DNA of 64,000 nt from Paenibacillus peoriae (GTDB taxonomy: Bacteria; Bacillota; Bacilli; Paenibacillales; Paenibacillaceae), in assembly GCF_022531965.1 (NCBI RefSeq), contig NZ_CP092831.1:2675001-2739000 (forward strand), read 5' to 3'. The translations under genes were made by a program, and so were the position numbers. Position 1 is the first letter of the stretch. Each line of letters opens with the position of its first letter. Shown here in pieces: positions 30,065 to 38,441 of the stretch. Below the pieces are notes generated by a model. That model was not told where the DNA came from. It did no database searches and saw nothing but the letters and a program-made list of their open reading frames with translations.

Positions 30065-31303
30065 TTAGTGAAGGGTAGCAAGAACGGCGTCAAGCCGTTT
30101 AACAATTTCGACAATCTCATCTTCGGTAGCCGTGAGGGAAGGTCTGACTTTGACCACATTCCCATAACCGTAACGGGAACCTCTCAGAATTAATTGTTGT
30201 TCCTCAAATGCGCGATCGATAATCCCATTGCTTTTCACTGCATCCGGGGCATCGTCCTCGTCTACAATTTCCAGTCCCCACATCAGTCCGACGCCACGAG
30301 CCTCACCAATGCAATCATACTTGTCGGCCATCTCCGTCAGCAGGGATCCGAGCAGGCTTCCTTTAGACCGGACGGCTTCCAGAAAACCAGGCTCGGTTAC
30401 AACCTCCAATGTGGATTTGGCTGCCGTGACCGAGATCAGATTGCTGCCCGAAGTAAAGGAATGTTCGTGCTTCTCCAGGACATCGAGACGAGACTGCATC
30501 AATACCGCCGCAACCGGGACTCCAATACCGCCCAGACCCTTAGCGAGAGTAATAATATCCGGTTGGATGTCAAACAGTTCACTTGCGAACATGTAACCTG
30601 TCCGCCCAATTCCGGTCTGCACTTCGTCTGCAATCAGAATCATCCCATGCTCGTCGCATAGCTGACGGAGGCGCTTGAAATATCCTGCAGGCGGGATGAT
30701 ATTACCTCCGTTGCCCAGAATGGGTTCAATAATCATGCAGGCCACAGACCCTGAGCTTCCATACTCAATGGCATCCGATATAGCGTCAATACAATGATGA
30801 CCACACTTGTCTGGTGAAGAATTAAAGGGACAGCGATAACAGTAGGGGGCAGGCACATGCAGAGAATTTGCTGCAACTGAGTTAGGAAAATTCTTGCGAC
30901 GAAAGGCATTACCGGAAATGCCTGTTGCAAACTGGGTTTGTCCATGATGTGACAGATGCAGACTGATGATATCGGTTGCTCCGGTGTATTTTTGGGCCAG
31001 CTTCACAGCACATTCGTTCGCTGTGGAGCCGGTAATATCTCTCATCCATCCGGCGTCTATGCCGTTCGGGGCATACTGGATTAGATGATCTAGGACTTCT
31101 TCGACATAAGGCTCTGTAAAAGTAGAAGACATGTGTGCAAGATTGCCGACTTGCTCCTGTACTTTGCTTACGACATGAGGGTGGTTATAACCGAGCGACA
31201 AGTTGAAGGTGCCGGATACGCCATCCAAATACTCCTTACCCGAATCGTCAATTAGAGTAATGCCTTTACCATATCTGAAACGTTCTTTGGTCAACGTATG
31301 CAC
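30065..31303 (-). CDS. class III (GabT-like) PLP aminotransferase
   Basis: The product (412 residues) is a class III aminotransferase. Landmarks are the GSTANECAVKLAQKYTG cofactor-phosphate loop, ILIADEVQTGIGRTG with the PLP-binding Asp, and the Schiff-base Lys in ITLAKGLGGIG. A CPFNSSPDKCGHHC cysteine-histidine segment in the middle occurs in the AGXT2-like branch. The open frame extends to 31333, but GGAGGGGAAATATC lies inside that extension and fits a GTG start at 31301-31303, chosen here. It lies in an operon with an MFS transporter (upstream), a zinc dehydrogenase and a HAD phosphatase. Substrate is unknown; a ketose phosphate such as fructose 6-phosphate is one possibility. Confidence 0.92.
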   Translation of the reverse strand: MHTLTKERFRYGKGITLIDDSGKEYLDGVSGTFNLSLGYNHPHVVSKVQEQVGNLAHMSSTFTEPYVEEVLDHLIQYAPNGIDAGWMRDITGSTANECAVKLAQKYTGATDIISLHLSHHGQTQFATGISGNAFRRKNFPNSVAANSLHVPAPYCYRCPFNSSPDKCGHHCIDAISDAIEYGSSGSVACMIIEPILGNGGNIIPPAGYFKRLRQLCDEHGMILIADEVQTGIGRTGYMFASELFDIQPDIITLAKGLGGIGVPVAAVLMQSRLDVLEKHEHSFTSGSNLISVTAAKSTLEVVTEPGFLEAVRSKGSLLGSLLTEMADKYDCIGEARGVGLMWGLEIVDEDDAPDAVKSNGIIDRAFEEQQLILRGSRYGYGNVVKVRPSLTATEDEIVEIVKRLDAVLATLH

Positions 31304-31390
31304 GATATTTCCCCTCCATATCAGAATATACATTCTTATTAAGTCATCTTTATAAAGTCTACCACCCTATCAGAGCATAACGAGGCTGAA

Positions 31391-31529
31391 CTCACCTCCC
31401 CAAAATAAGAAATCCACCTTCCTTGCCCTCATGGACAAGGGAGCATAATCCGGTGCTTCTGCGATAGGCCTCACCTCCCCTAAGAACTAAAACAATATCA
31501 TCCTTCCTTGCCCTGATGGGCAAGAGAGT
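31391..31529. repeat. imperfect tandem duplication at MFS gene 3' end
   Basis: The segment at 31391-31443 resembles 31470-31529: both begin CTCACCTCCCC and both contain CCTTCCTTGCCCT (31417, 31502) followed by TGGxCAAG. On the minus strand the second copy encodes the last codons of the transporter (LAHQGKEG, stop) and the first, downstream copy reads LVHEGKEGG. It looks like a partial duplication of the end of the gene plus a following GGGGAGGTGAG ribosome-site-like sequence. The period is about 79-85 bases. Confidence 0.6.
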
Positions 31530-32706
31530 CAACGACTCGGCTGCCCCGATCATTCCACAGATGCGTGAGAATAAGTGCCAGCAGCAAAATCAGAGTAAAC
31601 CCTCCTAAAATCCAGAGGCTAGCCGCCACTGGCCATTCGCTCATGCTCCAGCCAATTACATATTGAAGCACCGAGCCGCCAATTCCGCCCGACGCAATCA
31701 GAATGCTGGTCGTCCGCTCGGTCATTCCTGGAATCAGCACGTTGGCATAGACAAGCGCGATACAGAAGAGTCCAGACATGAATAGACCTGCACCGAAAAT
31801 TATAAGGTATGTAGCCCATTGGCTGGATATAAACACCATGGCAACTAGGAAACAGAAAGTACCGATTGCACTCCATAGCAGGTAAGGAATATATCCTGCT
31901 GACTCTGCAATCCTTCCTGAGAACATACGACCAATGATCATTGCAATCCAAAGCACGCTGACACCCAGCGAGGCTACGGATCCTTGAAGATGTAGCGTCT
32001 CTGTCAGAATAGAAGGTAGGAAGTTCATGAGCCCCAGTTCAAGACCCATATAAACAAAGAAGAATATAATGAAGATTCCTAGCAATACACGATGCTGTCC
32101 AGAGTAACGGGCTTGTTCAACTGAACGTTCAGTAGTTCGGATGTCTGCTTGGGTAAGGTGAGAGGAGGCGGATGTAGGCATGGTAAGCCACAACAGCGCT
32201 AAGACAAAAGTGAGAAGGGAGATGGTGTAAAAGGTTAGATTCCACATTCCAAGCCAGATATACAGGCTAACGATCGCCGGAATAAGCAGTGCACCAAGTG
32301 CAAAATAGACATCCAGCTTAGACATGGCCACGGCTTTTTGCTCCTCCGTGAACTCAATGGTAAACGCTCCGATGGACGATTCAATGATGCCTGAGCCGAA
32401 ACCAACCCAGATGGCCATTGCGATGACCCAATTCCATGAGGGTAGTACACCCAAGATAATGCACGCTGCCACGATACTACCCAGGGCTATGGATAACATG
32501 GACTTGCGACCCAGATGCAGAGCCATGAAGGGGGTGAGCAGAACACCGACAAGAAATCCGAAAAACTGCAGGAACAGCAGTAATCCACCATCGCTGTACC
32601 CCCGTCCATAGTGAGATAGTAAAGTCGGCAGTAATGCCCCAAGCACCACACTGGTGACGCCGATTAACAGATAGAAAGCACAACTTAAAGCGAATAGTCT
32701 CTTCAA
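31498..32706 (-). CDS. MFS transporter, 12-helix
   Basis: The product (402 residues) is a major facilitator protein with about twelve helices. The loop 2-3 motif appears as FMALHLGRKSMLS and a central cytoplasmic loop of about 25 residues (residues 180-205) is present. The order of helices and the N-terminus resemble FucP-like and other sugar-type MFS proteins, but this is only family-level. TTG start (32704-32706) with GGAGGG nine bases upstream. It is the first gene of the minus-strand unit with aminotransferase, dehydrogenase and phosphatase, about 195 bases before the aminotransferase. It could export a product or import a substrate; sequence alone cannot decide. Confidence 0.9.
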   Translation of the reverse strand: MKRLFALSCAFYLLIGVTSVVLGALLPTLLSHYGRGYSDGGLLLFLQFFGFLVGVLLTPFMALHLGRKSMLSIALGSIVAACIILGVLPSWNWVIAMAIWVGFGSGIIESSIGAFTIEFTEEQKAVAMSKLDVYFALGALLIPAIVSLYIWLGMWNLTFYTISLLTFVLALLWLTMPTSASSHLTQADIRTTERSVEQARYSGQHRVLLGIFIIFFFVYMGLELGLMNFLPSILTETLHLQGSVASLGVSVLWIAMIIGRMFSGRIAESAGYIPYLLWSAIGTFCFLVAMVFISSQWATYLIIFGAGLFMSGLFCIALVYANVLIPGMTERTTSILIASGGIGGSVLQYVIGWSMSEWPVAASLWILGGFTLILLLALILTHLWNDRGSRVVDSLAHQGKEG

Positions 32707-33216
32707 GGCCTGTCCCTCCAGTAGGTCATATTTTTTATATGAGTATTTTTTTTACTAGAATATACCATCACATTGGAAATGTATATATATTTTTATATAG
32801 AAAATGTAAAAAAATAATTTGACAATTTTACACGTATTTAACTTCAATTATGTTTAATCCAGTTAAGGTGAAACCTTTATCTAAAGAAACTGCAAGCGGC
32901 AGGAGGGAATAAGATCAGTCCAAATTGTTCTCGAACGCCAAACGGCTCATAATTAAGTCATAACTTTGAGTTTGCAATAATGTTAGTAAGGATACCTAGT
33001 AAAGATGCCTAACAGTTGCTTTACTTCATAGCAACTATGATTGATAGGGTAGAAAAACGAATGTTAAACGCTTACAATTCAAAAGGGAGAGGGAATTTTA
33101 TTCGCTAGTTGAGAAGGAGAAGCATGAAGAAGGGAAGAAAGGAATGCAGTGCAGCATAATTATCATTAGTCATGTGCACGGCTTTTTGAACTTTACTGCA
33201 AAAGGAGTCTACCAAA
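32707..33216. other. 510-base divergent control region, no gene
   Basis: AT-rich region between the divergent MFS operon and AraC-type gene. It holds a minus-strand promoter candidate (32782-32810), and TGTTAAACGCTTACAA at 33062-33077, whose complement is one base longer than a good cre site (TGTAAGCG-TTTAACA). An 11-codon frame with GAAGGAG in front starts at 33123 and ends at TAA; it is probably chance. No other gene is seen. Confidence 0.5.
32782..32810 (-). promoter_or_regulatory. candidate promoter of the MFS-aminotransferase operon
   Basis: Read on the minus strand: TTTACA (complement of 32805-32810), 17-base spacer, TATATA (complement of 32782-32787). The TTG start of the transporter is about 75 bases downstream. 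Confidence 0.4.
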
Positions 33217-34125
33217 ATGAATTTTTATTTAGAAATCCCGGAGCTTGACCGACATTTTCCTTTCCGGAGTTTTATTAATAAAGGCGACGTGCTTTGCTAT
33301 CCTCATTGGCATAAAGAAATTGAAATTATTTATGTGACCCAGGGAACCTTGGATCTGGGAATTAACGATATTTCGATACGCATGAAACAAGGTGAAGTTC
33401 AGTTTATAAATGGGGGTGATGTTCATTATTTCCTTGCCTCTCCCGACAGCGAACGGGTGGTTATTCAATTTGATCTGAGCTTTTTTCAAGAGGTTTCCAC
33501 ATTAAGTGATCAGAAACGCCCTCTAAGATATATATTTACGGAGATGGAGCAATCAAGCTGGAACTGGCCAGAAGAAACAGCAGCTAAAATGCTTCCTCTG
33601 ATTCAAAGCATTTATGATGAGAACGTCAACCGACACGAAGGCCATGCTTATATGATCAAAGCCAAGGTGTTTGAGATGTTGACTCTTATTATGCGTGAAG
33701 TGCCGAGAAGCATAACCCCAAGGCTTCCTGAACTCTCAGAAAGAACCTTAACACAATCCAAGGACACTCTTTATAAACTGGAACGTATTTTTGAGTATGT
33801 GGAATGTCATTATCATGAAACCATCTCGCTGAAGAATGTCGCTGATTATATGGGGTTCAGTCCTTATTATTTCGCCAGGCTGTTTAAGAAGAATACGGGG
33901 ATGACCTTTGTAGCATTTTTGAATGATTACAGACTAAATAAGGCAAAATGGATCTTGTTGAATGAAAACAATCCGATTACTGAGGTCGCAGAGGCGGCAG
34001 GGTTCAGTAGTGTAAAGACGTTTCATCATCTCTTTAAGGAAGCGACAGGAACATCACCATTGAAATACCGCAGGACAATATTCGGGAATAAAACAGCAAG
34101 AAATGAGGAGGAAAGCTTTTCATGA
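33217..34125 (+). CDS. AraC-family regulator, cupin type
   Basis: The product (302 residues) has an N-terminal cupin-like sensor (CYPHWHKEIEIIYVTQGTLDL, MKQGEVQFINGGDVHYF) and a C-terminal AraC DNA-binding pair from about residue 190 (LKNVADYMGFSPYYFARLFK; ITEVAEAAGFSSVKTFHHLF). Such proteins usually activate sugar-use genes. AAAAGGAGTCTACCAAA precedes the ATG. It is divergent from the MFS/aminotransferase operon and precedes a sugar-dehydrogenase-like gene by about 120 bases, so it could control either or both. Confidence 0.92.
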   Translation: MNFYLEIPELDRHFPFRSFINKGDVLCYPHWHKEIEIIYVTQGTLDLGINDISIRMKQGEVQFINGGDVHYFLASPDSERVVIQFDLSFFQEVSTLSDQKRPLRYIFTEMEQSSWNWPEETAAKMLPLIQSIYDENVNRHEGHAYMIKAKVFEMLTLIMREVPRSITPRLPELSERTLTQSKDTLYKLERIFEYVECHYHETISLKNVADYMGFSPYYFARLFKKNTGMTFVAFLNDYRLNKAKWILLNENNPITEVAEAAGFSSVKTFHHLFKEATGTSPLKYRRTIFGNKTARNEEESFS

Positions 34126-34246
34126 GATTTGTATGATAGAGCTATCCGACGAAGTTAAGGGTGAGTTACGAGGACATTGAAATTTATTGACATGAGCACC
34201 CACTTGATAGGCGGTGGGCTTAAATCAGGAGTGGAGGAAGATGAAA

Positions 34247-35305
34247 ATGGACAATCGTATATACAATGTAGTCATCATCGGTTATGGAGGCATGGGAAGC
34301 TACCATGTTCAATTGATCGAATCTAATCAGCAACTTGCCGTTGGCGGTGTATATGATATTGTCGATTACCGGATGGAACTGGCTGCGGCTGCCGGCTATA
34401 AAACCTACGCGAGCCTGGACGCCGTTCTGGCCGATGAGGCCGTCGATATTGTTTTGATAGCAACACCTAATGATGTTCATAAGGAAATCGCGATCCAGGC
34501 GCTACAAGCCGGAAAGCATGTCATTTGCGAAAAACCGGTTACGATAACGAGCGCGGATTTCTTGGATATTGTTGAGGTGGCAAAGAAAGAAAATCGTGTG
34601 TTTACGGTACATCAGAACCGTCGATGGGATGAAGACTTCCGAATTATCAAAGATATAATTGGCAATAAGACCGTGGGCGAGCTCTTCCAGCTGGAATCGC
34701 GAGTTCAGGGAGCTAATGGCATTCCAGGTGACTGGCGGCAACTAAAGGCGTATGGAGGAGGAATGCTACTGGATTGGGGAGTACATCTGTTGGACCAGCT
34801 GCTTCAGATTACGGACAGCAAAATAGAAAGCGTAGCTGCTACCCTAAGCTATATTTTGGGGACTGAAGTGGATGACGGCTTTGCCAGCTTTATTGAGTTC
34901 AAGGACGGCCTGACAGCAGTCATTGAAGTGGGTACAACCAATTACGTAAAGCTGCCACGCTGGTATATTAAAGGAACCGAAGGAACCGCAGTGATTCGAG
35001 ATTGGGATTTGAGCGGAGAGATCGTCACCCGAAATCCAGATGTTGCTCACGTGGAACCCAAGCCGATTCAAGCAGGTCAAGGATTGACGAAAACGATGGC
35101 GCCGCCGTCTGAGGAATCCACCCTTAAGTTCCCGATTGAGAAAATACCTGCTGCTGCAGAAAGCTTTTATGAGAACTTTGTCTCCACCATCGAAGGAAAA
35201 GCGGAGATTGCGATCAAAAATGAAGAAGTACACCGTGTATTGGTGCTAATTGAAACGATTTTTGAGGCGGCAGCAACCAAAAGCGTGATTCGAAGAACTA
35301 TTTAG
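34247..35305 (+). CDS. Gfo/Idh/MocA-family oxidoreductase
   Basis: The product (352 residues) has an N-terminal Rossmann domain (VVIIGYGGMGSYHVQLI; VLIATPNDVHKEIAIQAL; the EKP motif HVICEKPVTI near residue 95) and a C-terminal alpha/beta domain with GGGMLLDWGVHLLDQLL. Members oxidise or reduce sugars and inositols with NAD(P). GTGGAGG lies nine bases before the ATG at 34247; an ATG six bases earlier is also possible, and the open frame goes on to 34214. It follows the AraC gene and may be its target. In kanosamine and related pathways an enzyme of this family acts with an aminotransferase and a phosphatase, so a link with the neighbouring minus-strand operon is possible. Confidence 0.92.
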   Translation: MDNRIYNVVIIGYGGMGSYHVQLIESNQQLAVGGVYDIVDYRMELAAAAGYKTYASLDAVLADEAVDIVLIATPNDVHKEIAIQALQAGKHVICEKPVTITSADFLDIVEVAKKENRVFTVHQNRRWDEDFRIIKDIIGNKTVGELFQLESRVQGANGIPGDWRQLKAYGGGMLLDWGVHLLDQLLQITDSKIESVAATLSYILGTEVDDGFASFIEFKDGLTAVIEVGTTNYVKLPRWYIKGTEGTAVIRDWDLSGEIVTRNPDVAHVEPKPIQAGQGLTKTMAPPSEESTLKFPIEKIPAAAESFYENFVSTIEGKAEIAIKNEEVHRVLVLIETIFEAAATKSVIRRTI

Positions 35306-35879
35306 ATTTGCTCTATTTTTCGATCCATCATAAGAGAGATATATAGGAACCTGGAGAGAACCAAACAGATTTATTTAATGAAATTTTGGGATGCATTTAA
35401 GTAATCAGTAAACCTTTGAAATGGTGAGCAAAATAATTTTGCCCACCATAAAACTCAAGCGGGTATCGCTCCACAACCGAATTCTATGGCTTGATCATTT
35501 TTAAGTTGCTTTTTACATAAAAATTAAATCCGCTATTTCCTCCTTATAAATCAACACATTTCACTCTAAATCTTCCATGAAAACATAAAGTAATTGGGGG
35601 TTTAAAAACACACTCATAAACATATGGGTGTGTTTTTTGGTGTTGAGAATGAGTCGTTCAAGCCATTAACAGAATTTTATCATGATTAAGTAATTCGCCA
35701 AATCACTCGTCATTGATTGAAAGTAGCCCAGATAACAAGATGGTGTAACATTTTCCACAGCTTATTACGTTAATGTAGACACCTTAACGTACTTAAGAGT
35801 ATTCTTATGTGTACTTAAGAGGGACCCCATCGCAACCAAAACCAATGAATATGTAAGTATATAAAGGAGGCCCATATAT
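35306..35879. other. 574-base non-coding region with palindrome and terminator
   Basis: No convincing gene. A near-perfect palindrome, ATGGTGAGCAAAAT-A-ATTTTGCCCACCAT, spans 35421-35449 with one mismatched pair; it could end transcription of the oxidoreductase gene although no T tract follows. A second hairpin at 35604-35638 is a clear terminator. The 3' end carries AAGGAGG for the next gene. Confidence 0.6.
35604..35638 (+). terminator. intrinsic terminator
   Basis: Arms AAAAACACACTCAT (35604-35617) and ATGGGTGTGTTTTT (35624-35637) with one mismatch, ending in T6. It may work in both directions because the other arm begins with A5. Confidence 0.75.
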
Positions 35880-36908
35880 ATGAAGTCTCATACCTCTGAC
35901 CGTATTAAAATCCCGCCAGGATTGTGGGCAGGATTATGTCAGTTAGGGCTTGGCGCCCACGACGTAGCACGCAAAGCACGACTGCCGATCACCATTATTA
36001 CTGAACCAGTAGTCACCACCGCCCAATATTTCGCGATCTGGCAGGCATATTCTGATCTCATTGGTGACACAGCCCAAGGAATCATCAGGCTTGTGACCGT
36101 CTTTGATACAGCAAAGTACCCACCGACTGTCTTAGCGACTTACCACGCTCGGGACTATCGCGACGCTCTAAACCGAATGGCTCGGTACAAACAACTGTGT
36201 CCCCCGGAAAACCTACATATCACGGAGGAGGGCGAGCACTGTACAATTGATCTGGAGTGGCTATCTCCCGAGCAGTCTGGTCCGCCGATGCTGGTTGGTA
36301 GCACGCTGGCTTGTCTTCTGGAGATTGGGCGCCGGGGCACAGGTCAACCTTTGAAAGCGCAGCTTGTTGAATTTTCGCACTACATGGGCGATATACAAGC
36401 CCTTGAAGCTTATTTCGGCTGTCGTATCCGGATTGGTGCAAAATGTAACCGATTGACGCTACATCGAAGAGACCTGGACCGCCCCTTTGTCTCGTACAAC
36501 GAAGAGTTGCTGGAAATCTTGACTCCTGTTCTGGACCGATCGTTGGATGAACAGCAGCGCAGCCGTTCAATTACCGAGATGGTCAAATGGATCATGAAAC
36601 GCAGCCTTACAAGAGGGCGCCCCGACATTCAGGCTGTGGCGAAGGAGCTCAGTATGAGCGATCGTACCTTGCAGCGCCGTCTTACTGACGAAAATACGAG
36701 CTTCAAGATTCTATTGACAAAAGCTAGACATGAGCAGGCACGAGAGTACTTGGCAGACCCCTCGCTCGATATTAAAGAGGTAGCATTCCTGATTGGGTAC
36801 GAAGATCAAAACTCGTTTTACCGCGCCTTCCGCCAATGGGAGGGGGATACGCCTTCAAATTGGCGGACTGAACATTTAGGTACAAACTCGATATCAGGAG
36901 CACGCTAG
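35880..36908 (+). CDS. AraC-family regulator with arabinose-binding-type N-domain
   Basis: The product (342 residues) has an N-terminal effector domain of about 200 residues of the kind annotated as AraC arabinose-binding (as in OruR- or ArgR-like proteins of Proteobacteria), then a C-terminal helix-turn-helix pair (IQAVAKELSMSDRTLQRRLT and IKEVAFLIGYEDQNSFYRAF). AAAGGAGGCCCATATAT precedes the ATG. Its GC content is visibly higher than that of the SDR gene behind it, and this subtype is more common in Gram-negatives, so transfer is possible. It lies 135 bases before the SDR gene, a probable target. Confidence 0.9.
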   Translation: MKSHTSDRIKIPPGLWAGLCQLGLGAHDVARKARLPITIITEPVVTTAQYFAIWQAYSDLIGDTAQGIIRLVTVFDTAKYPPTVLATYHARDYRDALNRMARYKQLCPPENLHITEEGEHCTIDLEWLSPEQSGPPMLVGSTLACLLEIGRRGTGQPLKAQLVEFSHYMGDIQALEAYFGCRIRIGAKCNRLTLHRRDLDRPFVSYNEELLEILTPVLDRSLDEQQRSRSITEMVKWIMKRSLTRGRPDIQAVAKELSMSDRTLQRRLTDENTSFKILLTKARHEQAREYLADPSLDIKEVAFLIGYEDQNSFYRAFRQWEGDTPSNWRTEHLGTNSISGAR

Positions 36909-37043
36909 GACTGCCTAATGAGTTTTGTCATTTGGCGTGTTAAACAAGAACTTTGGCGCAATATGCTAGTTACTGGACAATCCAGACAAGATAATATAAT
37001 CACTATCCGGAGCACAATTGTTTTAAAAAAGGAGAAGTGTATT

Positions 37044-37838
37044 ATGGATATGGGATTAAAATATAAAACAGCTTTAGTTACAGGATCAACGAAAGGCATA
37101 GGTAAAGCAATTGCCATTGAACTAGCCAAAGAAGGTGCTAATGTACTAATTAATGGACGAAATTATGAAGAGGTAGAACGAACTGTAAATGAAATTAAGT
37201 CAGATTTCCCAGCTACCTCCCCTCAAAATGCTACAGCCGATATTGTGGATATTGGACAAAGAGAAGCCTTATTTGAAAAATGCCCCGAAATTGATATTTT
37301 AGTTAACAATATGGGTATTTATGAAATTATGCAATATGTGGACGTAGACGATGAAGTATGGGAAAAATACTTCCGCACTAACGTTCTTGCTGCAAATGGA
37401 TTATCAAAATTTTATTTACCTAAAATGTTGAAAAATGATTATGGTCGCCTTATTTTTATTGCGAGTGAAGAAGCAATTATGCCTTCAGGACAAATGCCTC
37501 AGTATGGTATGACAAAATCTATGTTGTTGTCATTGTCAAAAAGCTTATCTAAATTAACAATAGGAACAGAAGTTACAGTCAATACGATCATGCCGGGACC
37601 AACGCTCTCTGAGAATGTGCACCAAATAATTGAGAGTATGTATCCTCATGAAGATATGACTTTTTCAGAAAAAGAGAAAGATTTTATGGTTACAAACCTG
37701 CCTCAATCTGAAATACAGCGATTTATCAAGCCTATTGAAATAGGAAGACTAGCTACATTTGTATGTAGCCCTTATGCATCTGCATTTAAAGGTTCTCCAA
37801 TCCGTATGGATGGAGGAATGGTACCGACTATTTTTTAG
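37044..37838 (+). CDS. short-chain dehydrogenase/reductase
   Basis: The product (264 residues) is a classical SDR: cofactor motif TGSTKGIGKAIA near residue 13, NNMGIYE (NNAG position) near 90, catalytic Ser in IFIASEEAIMPSG and Tyr-x3-Lys in PQYGMTKSML near 155. The frame is open upstream to 36918, but AAAAAGGAGAAGTGTATT directly precedes the ATG at 37044, and the fold starts there. The substrate is not known. It is AT-rich compared with the AraC gene upstream. Confidence 0.92.
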   Translation: MDMGLKYKTALVTGSTKGIGKAIAIELAKEGANVLINGRNYEEVERTVNEIKSDFPATSPQNATADIVDIGQREALFEKCPEIDILVNNMGIYEIMQYVDVDDEVWEKYFRTNVLAANGLSKFYLPKMLKNDYGRLIFIASEEAIMPSGQMPQYGMTKSMLLSLSKSLSKLTIGTEVTVNTIMPGPTLSENVHQIIESMYPHEDMTFSEKEKDFMVTNLPQSEIQRFIKPIEIGRLATFVCSPYASAFKGSPIRMDGGMVPTIF

Positions 37839-37921
37839 CGTTTGTGGAGAAACTTGCTGAAATTACGCTGACATTGCGGAACATTATGATAAGATGAAGT
37901 CAAATTTCACTCGAGGGTAGG

Positions 37922-38233
37922 ATGAGGAACATGAACCATTTTGCTATGTATGGAAAGTTGATGGCACTTCCAGGGCAAAGGGATGCTCTTGCAGGCATCT
38001 TGCTAGAAGCGGCCGATCTGTTGAAGTCGAATACTGACTGCTATTTGTATATAGTCAATGTGTCAGACGATGACCCGAATGCGGTGTATGTGACCGAAGT
38101 GTGGAAAGATGCAGATGCTCATGCAGCCAGTCTTAAGAACGAAGAGGTACTGGCGTCGATACAACGCGGCCGACCGTTGATTGTCGGAGCGGAGCCTATT
38201 AAACTGCGTGCCCTAGGCGGAAAAGGCCTGTAG
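37922..38233 (+). CDS. antibiotic biosynthesis monooxygenase (ABM)-fold protein
   Basis: The product (103 residues) has the dimeric ferredoxin-like ABM plan: an N-terminal strand (MYGKLMALPGQRD), the helix ALAGILLEAADLL, the strand CYLYIVNVSDDDPNAVYVTEVWKD and a C-terminal segment with HAASLKNEEV. Such small proteins act as heme-free monooxygenases or simple quinol-handling enzymes; the function is not fixed by sequence. Starts at 37922 and 37931 are both possible. It is 83 bases after the SDR gene and may be co-transcribed. Confidence 0.85.
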   Translation: MRNMNHFAMYGKLMALPGQRDALAGILLEAADLLKSNTDCYLYIVNVSDDDPNAVYVTEVWKDADAHAASLKNEEVLASIQRGRPLIVGAEPIKLRALGGKGL

Positions 38234-38294
38234 GGTTATCACTCAATAACGAGTATTCTAATCACATTAATGAAAATTATTGTTGCATATTACG

Positions 38295-38441
38295 CTGAAG
38301 GAGTTCAAGCAGCTAAGTTATGTTTTTAGATATTTAAAGGTCGGAGGCTACATTCGATGTGCAATCCCAGATGGTTACTTTCCGGATGAATGGTATCAAA
38401 ATATAGTCAAAATCGGAGGACCTGGGAAAACGCTTTTGTAA
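38295..38441 (+). pseudogene. fragment of SAM-dependent methyltransferase-like gene
   Basis: A 48-codon open segment reads FRYLKVGGYIRCAIPDGYF then PDEWYQNIVKIGGPG before a TAA. This matches the region around the Y-L-K-x-G-G-Y-x-R-x-x-x-P-D-G motif of predicted SAM-dependent methyltransferases (the strand after the cofactor pocket), which is normally embedded in a protein of about 200 residues. Neither the N-terminal cofactor-binding part nor the C-terminus is found here, so this is a remnant. The exact ends are uncertain. Confidence 0.6.

Noticed and set aside
28168..32706. Reading the aminotransferase operon as the kanosamine (ntdABC) cluster
   Set aside because: The Ntd aminotransferase is of the DegT sugar type and its phosphatase is a Cof-type protein; here the aminotransferase is class III and the phosphatase beta-phosphoglucomutase-like.
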